64,000 nt of DNA from Hofstenia miamia (Eukaryota > Xenacoelomorpha > Acoela): assembly GCA_004352715.1 (NCBI GenBank), contig SCFE01000007.1:73852-137851 (forward strand), given 5' to 3'. Under the pieces are notes generated by a model. It made no database searches. It worked only from the letters and a program-made list of their open reading frames with translations, and was not told the DNA's origin. Positions 54,830-64,000 of the stretch are shown piece by piece. The number at the start of each line of letters is the position of its first letter. The first letter of the stretch is position 1. The position numbers were made by a program, and so were the translations under genes.

Positions 54830-55739
54830 AAGTGCATGCAATATTAAATTTATAATGTGTAGTTATTGTAAATTTATTACCGCATTATTGTTATACTGAA
54901 GAATGATTAGCAAAATAACCTTCTTACTTATGATAAACAAAATATATTTGCTAAAAAATCGTTCCTTAATTTAGAGAGTAGATTTCTGATAATAACCACT
55001 TTAAACTTCAATTGTGTTTATTTTGAATAAAATTGGTTCATCTTACATGTCTTGAAGGAGTTATGCAAGTGTTAAGCATTTAACTAATAAATTCATTTGG
55101 CTTTAAGACTTCAAATACTTGAAATATATAACAAATCCGAACTTCTACTGCAAAACTGAATCACATAAAAACTAAATCAATCGCCTTGAGATTTATGAAC
55201 ATTGAAAAACACCCCTTGCACATTAACACTTGTCTTGACTGAAACTTTGATGTTATGCAACTCTATTGCAAAACTTGCAAAGAAGAGAGTAAACGCCAAA
55301 AATAATATCATTTCTGCCACTGAACTGGAAACTTTCAGCCTTTTGTCCTAAATATCTAAATTTCATGAAATATGAAATTAAGAACTGCAGGCGTGTAATG
55401 AACAACCACTTCAATTGCCTTATTGATCAAAAGAATTTAAAATTCTTGTGCAAGTATATATATATATATATATGTATATACACAGGCTTTGGATACAAAA
55501 TTTTAAAATATCTACAAAGCGCTGGATACAAAAAATCTATATGGGTACTAGATGCTGTGGCGAAGGCGCTGGATCCGGGTCAAAAAATTTTTTTTTGAAA
55601 AACCTGAAACTCATACATAAGAAATACGGATCCTTATTCCAAATGCGCAATGTAAAAATTTTTAGATTAAGTAAATTATTCTGGCTTTCCATCAAAAAGA
55701 GGACTGGATACTATTGAAAATCGTAAAGTGGGGGGGGGG
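54830..55739. other. anonymous region with degenerate GGATAC motifs
   Basis: GGATAC or GGATCC recurs near 55,490, 55,521, 55,570, 55,628, 55,704 and again after the gap near 55,919, some with the same GCGCT prefix. A (TA)n tract lies near 55,455-55,475. No gene recognised. Confidence 0.45.
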
Positions 55740-55906
55740 NNNNNNNNNNNNNNNNNNNNNNNNNNNNNNNNNNNNNNNNNNNNNNNNNNNNNNNNNNNNN
55801 NNNNNNNNNNNNNNNNNNNNNNNNNNNNNNNNNNNNNNNNNNNNNNNNNNNNNNNNNNNNNNNNNNNNNNNNNNNNNNNNNNNNNNNNNNNNNNNNNNNN
55901 NNNNNN
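55740..55906. other. assembly gap flanked by poly-G
   Basis: 167 N between a run of 10 G (to 55,739) and a run of 11 G (55,907-55,917). Frames across it are artefacts. Confidence 0.95.
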
Positions 55907-56107
55907 GGGGGGGGGGGTGGATACAAATCCCATAGTATCTTAAGCCCGATATATGTATTTTTATAAAAATGTATCTACATGTATCTCACATTAATTTATA
56001 TTACTAATAATGTAAGGAAGCCCAAGAATATTTTTTTCAAATTTCATCACTTCACAAAATACTTTAGATGAATGTTTTTATATTTCCTACAGTAGAAACC
56101 AAATAAC

Positions 56108-56140
56108 CCAAGGGCTTCCAAATAATTTAGAAGCCCTTGG
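56108..56140. repeat. hairpin, perfect 11-bp arms
   Basis: CCAAGGGCTTC and GAAGCCCTTGG flank an 11-nt AT-rich loop. Confidence 0.85.
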
Positions 56141-57720
56141 AATACCCCAATTCATTTTTGTTTAAATTCTTGATTACATTTTTACTGCAGTGTTATCATG
56201 GATGAATATGCCAGCAAAAAGATAACGCAATTAAATGCTATTCGAAGTACTTGACATACTGGAATCTTTTGCTTTGGGTGGATTTGCCACCCTATTTTAA
56301 AATTTATAAAAATACTATTTTCGTTTGTACGCCAAGGAATGTGACTGTACTGAAAAATACTATTTAAGAAAAAAATAATTATTCCGAAATTCTGAACTTG
56401 TAATGCACAGTAGCCACACGTAGAATGGATCTTGTATAGCCAGGTTGAAACTTGCCGCAGAATCACTAAAGGGAAATTAAGCACTATGCCCAGATGGGGC
56501 TCAGTATAAACACCACTACTAGTAGTTTCCACGCCCAGAAAAATCGGTAGCTTTGGTCACTCCCAGTTCATGGTTAATATTTTTCTCTCTCATGTGCCTT
56601 GAATTTGTGAATTTTCTTCCCCTCTCCCTCAAAAAATTAACCAATGCGCCATTCAATTTCTGGCAAATGCTTGTGTTAGAGGTATTGATACTGTCATCTG
56701 GCAACATATTGGTCACTTCTTTGGGTTAAAGGGCACATAACAACGTGCTCAGAAGCCAGATGGTAAGCTTTCTTGAAAGACTAGGGAGGACTGATTCCAG
56801 AGACTATTATACCCATATTTCAAACCAACACTTTAGGATGGCCAGGTCAAGTGCCTGAGGAAAATGTGTTGCTTTTGGGATCCGGCTGATGAAGTAAATA
56901 TCATGTTCATATCACAGTATGTTTACACTTAGAGAAGAATGCTGGGCTGAAAATTTATCACTTAGGAGAGCTCTCTTCCCAAGAAGTTGGGTGATTGAGA
57001 ACGATTGCTCAAAGGTCTTCATGTTGCATCACCCATTTGTAGAATAATCATGGACAATGCCTGGTGGTCTCTTTTTCTCAAATTTTCGTAAGTGGTGTTG
57101 GCTTTGCACAGTACCATATGTGGCAAAATCGTTTCGTTGGCTTCATCAGGAAATAAGAGGAAGGACTAATTTGGAATGACCATTGATGTTTTTTACGCGC
57201 GGGGTCTTCAGTAATTTTGGTCTCAACGAAGTTGAATGTATTCATTTCTGCTACATTCTCAATGAAGGGTCGTAAGTTCTTAACATCAATTAACCTATCA
57301 CTGCAATTTGTGATGATTCTGCAAAAAAAAATTTAAACACTCATATCTCACTAAATAACAAACATATCAAATACCTGGATATGGATAGAGAATCATTTTC
57401 TTGGGAGCCTCACATACATGTCCTTTAGCCTGTCTTTTTATTTGAACACTAGGAATCGGAAAATTTGAACATTTTTTGAAAAATTCCAATGAACAAATTT
57501 AATATTTTCATGTACAGTATGTCAAGCACAAGAATTATTTCATCATAAATTTTTCACCATATCAGGGAAGCACACTTAACTATAGATGTGTCAAAAACCT
57601 AGGATTCCCAAATTTCCAAATAGACTAGAAGAAAATTTTCTGAAATACATGAAAAAACGGTTGGTGACTTTAAAGAAACAATAGAGTGTTTGGAGCTAAG
57701 GAGCAATTTTAAAGAAAATT
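56141..57720. other. region with unassigned minus-strand frames
   Basis: Two overlapping minus-strand frames (56,532-56,182 and 56,716-56,519) read without obvious low complexity (INTSNTSICQKLNGALVNF; REKNINHELGVTKATDF). No domain recognised and no partner frame found, so they may be chance or an old transposon piece. Confidence 0.35.
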
Positions 57721-57726
57721 TGCTAA

Positions 57727-57917
57727 GAACATTATGTACTTTTAATATTACTAAATTTTAAAAATATTTTTTATCTATATATATATATATATATATATAT
57801 AAGCAAATACCCCTAAGTGACATTTTAATGTTAACATTGGAATAATGGATTTTAATATTCTAAGTTTTAAATTTAATAACATTCGTTAAACAGTTGCTTA
57901 CATTTCATGTACTTACA
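57727..57917 (+). repeat. dispersed repeat with internal (TA)n, copy A
   Basis: GAACATTATGTACTTTTAAT, then (TA)n at about 57,777-57,802, then AAGTGACATT and a TTAAACAGTTGC...GTACTTACA tail. Same order in copy B at 58,557. Confidence 0.8.
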
Positions 57918-58556
57918 ACGTTTACATTCATATTACGCTGCAAGTTGCTAAAGCGGCCTAGACCTCTGAAAAAACAAAGGGGCCCAAATACTTTTTTCAA
58001 AACATTTTAGACAACACCATAAGGGAACTTATTGCGCCATTATGCTTTGATTAATATCCATTCCAAGTTAAAATTTGCATCAAGAAGACCCATTTTTGAG
58101 TGCAGAAATGACCAACTGGAAAGTTATAGCTAAAAATTGCCTTATACATTGATATATGTTGTAAGCATGACTATGTGATTATGTTGTGAAACGTGAACAT
58201 TAAGGTAAGAAATTGTTCTAATTTTCGATGCCTTAGATATGCTAAAGTCATTTCATAAAACAATCAGAATTGAAATGACGTTCACTAAAAATCTTGAAAT
58301 TCGTAAAGGTTTTTCACATTGTGTGTGCTGCTATGTTAAAAATGTCACATCTTAAGACATACCACAACTCTTATATTTGCTATAATTTTTTCCACTCCCT
58401 AGGAAGGCATCGGAAATAAGCGACTAATTACTCTTTTTTCTATTATACTCATCTACATACCAGCCAAGTACCGAAGAGTATTCATTAGAGAAGGCAGCAT
58501 ATGTAGCAAACTGATTTTCTAATGTATCTATCATTTTATTATTTTTGAAATAAATT

Positions 58557-58604
58557 GAACATTATGCACTTTTAATATTACTAAATTTTAAAAATATTTT
58601 TGTG

Positions 58605-58643
<39 letters not shown>

Positions 58644-58729
58644 CCATTAAGTGACATTGATTTTATTATTCCTAGCTTTGAATTTCATAACATTCTGTTA
58701 AACAGTTGCCTACATTTAATGTACTTACA
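58557..58729 (+). repeat. dispersed repeat with internal (TA)n, copy B
   Basis: Matches copy A at both ends of its (TA)n (about 58,609-58,639), with a small deletion after AAGTGACATT. The tail motif ATGTACTTACA is repeated once more near 58,755. Confidence 0.8.
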
Positions 58730-58769
58730 TAACATTGTGTTGCATACATGTCATGTACTTACACTTGAA

Positions 58770-60240
58770 TCTAGAGAGTGATAGTTTTCACTAGGTACCT
58801 TCTGTTCTAAGGTGTAGCCAGCACCAAGCCCTAAAAATTCTCAAATAAATATTCAAGTAGTTTTAATGATGGTAAGCCTTAGAACTTGTCATATTAAACG
58901 AAGCACTTACAAACAAAAAAGCAAACAAAAAGAATGACAGTGAGAAGCATTCTGAATATATTTAAAGAACACCCGATGATCCCATGAAGCCAAAGATTAT
59001 GGCTGATGACGCATTGCAGGCACATGTATAAAAATCCTAGAACCATGAATATCAGTAGTCCAGATAAGTGAAGTCCATAATAATGAGATTCCTAAACAAA
59101 GTCTATTTAATTGTCATATAATGGACATTTGATTTAAATTAATATATATTTGCGAGAAATCTTATAACCAGTGAAATTCCTCGCATTGATGAATGCCTGA
59201 ATTCGGTTTTTACTGCTTTTCTAATGCTGGTTTCTCTTCATATTTATACAATTAATCCGCTTTTCCGCGTTGCATATTAATGCTCTAAGCACAACTTGAT
59301 AGCCGACTTTAGCTAGACATGACCAAATGTAAACACTGTTATGAATTTTTAGATGGGAAATATCATATATATATATATATATATATTTAAACATTCTTTT
59401 ATTCCCCTGACAGTAATTGCTAACGTTATTAAACTTCCCATCTTTACACATCTTCTGTACCACAGCTAGAAGTGCAGAAGATGATTGTGACCTGTTGAAT
59501 ATATTTTCATTTATTTTTCAAGCTCCGTACCCCGCCCAACAATCCATTTTCAACTTTGCCTCAAATTCCTTGTTCCTTATTCTACTGCCCCTTATTGACG
59601 CAACTATATATTAATACTATCACAACATTCTTAATGTTAAGATATTGTCCAACTACACCCCATTGCCAAACATGGTGCACATTTACGGGAAAATCTACAA
59701 AATTGTTTTTTCATTTCATCTAATAGTTGTAGAAAAATAGTAAGAAAACGTAATGGCAATGCATATTAAGAATATGGTTTTAAAATGAAGCTAAATTTTA
59801 GATTTAAGGAGTTCTTTAAAAAGCCATTATTTATGCAACATGCTAGGGAAGTCACAATCTAGAGTAAACTTGTCATGCGTGTTCAGGTGAAACAATTTCT
59901 GTTTAGTAGTTGTTGCATGTACCAATCAAATAGGAATTGCGAATTCAATAAAGACTCAAAATGTATATTCCATAATTCAACAAAAATTCCACATAAATCC
60001 AAATATCATTTTTAAATTCTAAATTGGCACGTCATTTGTTCTGAATTCTGAGCTAAAGAAAGTTTTCACCCTATTTTCTATGGTTGTGGTTTCTCACCCT
60101 AGGAAAACTTTGCACAAACCATTTCCATTTCGGTGCCAAAGTTCACGGGTTCTCAAATATCAATATGTAGCGTCTTGCCATTAAAAGCTGAGACATTATT
60201 GACTCTTAATAAGATACAGTTGCATTTCATATGGTATTGA
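58770..60240. other. anonymous AT-rich region
   Basis: A (TA)n tract near 59,364-59,388. Short frames on both strands (59,221-59,463 minus; 59,417-59,614 plus) have no recognisable motif. Confidence 0.45.
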
Positions 60241-60242
60241 TT

Positions 60243-60267
<25 letters not shown>

Positions 60268-60273
<6 letters not shown>

Positions 60274-61011
60274 ATTTGGAGTATATTATTCATATAATAG
60301 AAGATCATTGCATAAACAGTTATATTTTGCACAAATTTTCACCTACTTCTTAAGTTGTCATGCTTAACAAATGCTCCTCTACATTGCTTAATGTAATTTA
60401 CAACAATTTCAATAAAATATCAGGTTGTTATTAAACTGATGCTCGAAAATTTAGTATTAAAAAAATTTCAAACAAAACTAGTTAAGAATGCAGTCATTTT
60501 TGTAAACTACTTTGAAAGAACAAAATTATAATATATTTGGAATTNTATAATTAACTTAGTGATTTACTTCTTCTACGATATTTTTGTATTTCTAAAGGGG
60601 GAATAACTTACTCGTGAAAAAATACAAAATAGGTGAATTTTCAACCTAGGAAAGAAGTTGCAACACAATACCTGTTTAGTTCGACTGCTGTCGGAAATTC
60701 TGCTAATTTATTCTGTATATATATATATATATATAAGGTAATTTGGAGTATATTATTCATATAATAGAAGATCATTGCATAAACAGTTATATTTTGCACA
60801 AATTTTCACCTACTTCTTAAGTTGTCATGCTTAACAAATGCTCCTCTACATTGCTTAATGTAATTTACAACAATTTCAATAAAATATCAGGTTGTTATTA
60901 AACTGATGCTCGAAAATTTAGTATTAAAAAAATTTCAAACAAAACTAGTTAAGAATGCAGTCATTTTTGTAAACTACTTTGAAAGAACAAAATTATAATA
61001 TATTTGGAATT
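60268..61011 (+). repeat. 277-bp direct duplication with (TA)n and a single-N join
   Basis: 60,268-60,544 (AAGGTAATTTGGAG to TATTTGGAATT) is repeated at 60,735-61,011. Each copy is preceded by a (TA)n tract, and the first ends at a single N (60,545). Identity appears complete by eye. Confidence 0.85.
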
Positions 61012-64000
61012 ATTAACACCTTTTTAGACGGTCTGAAATAATAAGATTTGAAATTGTTTAATAAATTTTTGTTGTATATAGCTAATTTGATAAAACTAGG
61101 GATAAAAAATGTTGGAAAAATTTTTGACTGAAGAAGAAAAAGAAACTTAAGCATGTAAGACGAATAGCGTCATTAGTAAAATCTCTTATCCTCAATCAAA
61201 GTAGACAATTCAAATTTAACACAAGTGTTTTAAATAGAATGAATATCTTAATAAACACTTGAAATCAATTTTTGAAAAATTGTTTAAAAATGTACAGAAT
61301 ATATGTGATTCCATCCAATTCAATACAGGAGTAAAAAAACCAAAAAGTAGTATATTTTTAAACATGCTTTATTAATTGATTATTGTATTAATATATTCAA
61401 ATTGTGAAATATATCTAGTGCTATAGATTACAGACAATTTTAAAACTGTCAATTAAAATTCGTCATAATCAAAAACTGCTATACACATTATTTGAACTAA
61501 TACGAAAACGATTCATAAATCTAACTTGAAAACAGGCTATAATGAACATTCCGATTGAGGAAAGTAAACCAGAGATTAGCGATAGCTGATTGAATCTCGC
61601 CAAATATGGGCCATCAAGGTTCAAGTCAATTTTTATTTGTTGAAATCTTACAAGAATTGTAATTGCAACTAAATAAAATACTATTAAGAGAAAAATTTAA
61701 TTAATTTTAGAATAACTTACATAACACACTCGCCATAAAGAAGCCTTGACCAAAAACACAGCTACTAGGTGGGATTGCACCAATATCACTAAACATTTAT
61801 TATTGAGTTAACTATACAAATGAAAAATATTTTTGCATTTTTCAAAACAAATAAAATGTCTCGTCTGATTGGGAAAAATGTGTATGCATAGCATACACAT
61901 TGCAATTTTTTTAATGAAATCGGACTCCATAAATTTAATTGCGAACTCTTCATTTTTGGTCTCAGCTAGTACTAAATAGTTGTAAAAAAATAGAAAGTTG
62001 GTAAACGTAATAACACCCAAATAGCATAATTAATTAGAGAACTTTAATATGCGTGTACTAGCTGAAACTGAAGCCTTACAATACAGACATTCTTCGAAAA
62101 TGAATAAATGAAAATGTTTTTTATTATATGTCAAATATGCGAATTTCTTTAACATAGTTTATTACAAACATTTAATGTGAAATTATAAACTATAGCAAAT
62201 CACGTATTTACTGCATGCCTGAAACGGTATTCGCTTTCATTAAAAATGGACAAATAAAGTAATGATCATTTAAAAAAAATTTATAATTACATTTTAAGCT
62301 TTCAAGGATATAAAAATAACTTATTTATTTCATTTAATGAAATTACAAATATATATTCAACAAAATCAATAAGTGAGCGTTTTTACATTACATTAGAATA
62401 ACTTGTTAAAACTATTGCTTGATATGTTGATACTAAATTTAATTTCATTCTTTTTAATTTTTGTAAAAGTAATTTTTTGCTCCATAATATCTACAGTGGG
62501 AAAATAGCAAGTACTGAACTATTTCTATTTGTGCAGGCCCATGTGTAGTTCGTCAGGCAAATTAAATGATGTGTTGAAAACTTTTTATTTTTCTTCAAAT
62601 TCAAATTGCAAGTGCTCATAAGAATATTAAATTTTCAGCAATTCTTAATGGATATGAATTAGTGTATATATGCAAACTGGCTAAAATTAATAAATTGTTT
62701 TACATCATTATATAATGGGGATATAATAGAATTTGAACTATTTTTAACTTTATACAAAAAATTCAAAATTTGTACCACTTTTGGGCTTTTCCAAATATTT
62801 TTCAAATTATTTTACAAAATTATTGAGAATATTTAAATGCATGCTTGGTAAATCAAAGCTATAAAGTAATCCTAACCTAGCCATCACACTGAATTGATTT
62901 AATTTCCATATTTTTATATATATATCAAAGAGACCGTTTTTTAAATGAACTATTCTTCTATGACTTTTATATTTAACTTGTTCCGCAACTTTTGACGAAA
63001 AATTTTATAGATAGGGTCAAGGGTTAAAAAGTTATAGCGATTTAAAAAAAAGTCTATGAAAAACTGACATTTCCTGAGCAATTTCGCAAATACCAATTGT
63101 TTTGCCAAAATATGCCTCACATGTCAAAGTATCTACATATCAAATTTAATGTTGACCGGATGTACTGTTTTTGAGATTTTAGGGGGGGGACCAATTCGGC
63201 ACCCAGGAATATCTATTACCAAAAAGCCCAGGAGTAAGATAATTTTAAGTTTTTTTTACAGTTTTCAATTTTTAGTAGAATTGACCTAAATCAACCTAAA
63301 TAAAAAATTGCATTGATCGAAATTGACCATCTTTTATAAAGCAAAAATACGTTGTTAATATTGAAATTTGGCCGATATAATTTAATGCCCAAGAAATTTA
63401 AGAGTGTTACATTTAGAATGGTAAAATTTTATCAACAATAATTCTAAGCAAAGCTACCTGATGTATGGGAGCCAATCGGCAGAACCTTCTTTGTGGTCAT
63501 ACAAAATGATGCTAAAAATTGGAATACTTATTTCTACTGAAAACTGTTACTTACCATGTTATAATTGTAATCCACGCTGTTATTAAAGCATAGATAGGAA
63601 TCCATCCGATATTCATTTCAGTGCACAAATTCACGTCAAAATAAATATTTGTGTAATTGTATTTATTGTGATCTTCAATGAAAAGTAAGCAGGAATACAA
63701 ATTCAATATGTCAATACATTCATGGAACAAATGAACATTGACGTATCCTCAGTGTAAATGTCATTCATTGGCATTAAGTACGAATACATATCTTGGAAAC
63801 GTTGGTGGCCAGTGTTGGGTATTTGAACCGGAATAGTGTCTCACCCGCAAAATTATTGAAAGCAGGTCTAATGTAAAGATTGTAGGCTAAATTAGCTCAT
63901 CAAAATTATACTTTTATGTTCATTTTATATGCTTACATTAAATTATTAAATACGAAAGCATAAACTTGAGCTTAGCTTGTTGCATTTAATATTAGTGAAA
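61012..64000. other. anonymous AT-rich region
   Basis: No gene or element recognised. Contains a short perfect hairpin at 61,877-61,901. The 61,808-62,020 minus-strand frame (70 codons) has a hydrophobic start but no other support. Confidence 0.5.
61877..61901. repeat. hairpin, perfect 11-bp arms, 3-nt loop
   Basis: AATGTGTATGC and GCATACACATT around ATA. Confidence 0.85.

Noticed and set aside
55676-55943. Frames of Gly or Pro runs around 55.7-55.9 kb
   Set aside because: Created by poly-G and N.
1-64000. tRNA, rRNA, CRISPR or bacterial-type operons
   Set aside because: Searched by eye for tRNA arms, conserved rRNA blocks and regularly spaced short repeats; none found.

Overview
The window looks like a repeat-rich, non-coding stretch of an AT-rich invertebrate (metazoan) genome. 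The evidence is eukaryotic and animal-like: spliceosomal GT-AG introns, AATAAA signals, (TA)n microsatellites, mariner, Helitron, Penelope-like, CR1-type and L1/Tx1-type elements and Ty3/Gypsy LTR elements. I see no rRNA, tRNA, operon or CRISPR and no intact conserved host gene. A species cannot be named from this sequence. The most diagnostic host-level trait is a set of very short candidate introns (41-45 nt), seen in a zinc-finger gene, in a second small gene, in an unrecognised gene and in the Helitron.

Layout. 0-2.4 kb: an interrupted multi-exon zinc-finger gene, a three-copy 161-bp repeat, and a small two-exon gene of unknown function. 2.4-2.6 kb: tail of an IS630/Tc1-type transposase on the minus strand. 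2.8-10.7 kb: a diverged array of a non-coding repeat, carrying a 31-bp-arm hairpin and a paralogue of the small gene. 13.1-17.95 kb: a decayed L1/Tx1-like LINE. 17.97-18.8 kb: an unrecognised short gene. 19.3-27.2 kb: a decayed Helitron with HUH and PIF1-like helicase motifs, split by a mariner (25,109-26,619) with recognisable terminal inverted repeats and TA duplications. 29.9-30.4 kb: a deleted Gypsy pol. 31.9-34.3 kb: an IS630/Tc1 transposase pseudogene split by a 5'-truncated LINE with a poly(A) tail and AATAC target duplication. 34.5-35.0 kb: another LINE 3' end. 37.4-37.8 kb: an LTR on the minus strand. 38.7-43.9 kb: a CR1/L2-like LINE with an SGNH-type ORF1 and a 2A-like NPGP motif, split by a solo LTR with TTAA duplication. 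44.0-44.4 kb: a foldback element. 45.9-52.0 kb: a Gypsy-like element with TAAT duplication that has lost most of pol but keeps a long, unrecognised region in the env position. 53.8-54.8 kb: a minus-strand mariner remnant abutting a plus-strand Penelope-like GIY-YIG tail. 54.8-64.0 kb: mostly anonymous AT-rich DNA with (TA)n tracts and local duplications.

The elements do not form a pathway; they record successive insertions: mariner into Helitron, LINE into IS630/Tc1, and LTR element into CR1-like LINE. In two cases the host reading frame becomes continuous again when the insert and one target copy are removed, which fixes the boundaries well. Several places look like assembly artefacts rather than biology: duplicated sequence on both sides of N gaps (26.27 kb, 40.9 kb) and single-N joins with repeated flanks (48,788/49,230; 52,591/52,854; 60,545).
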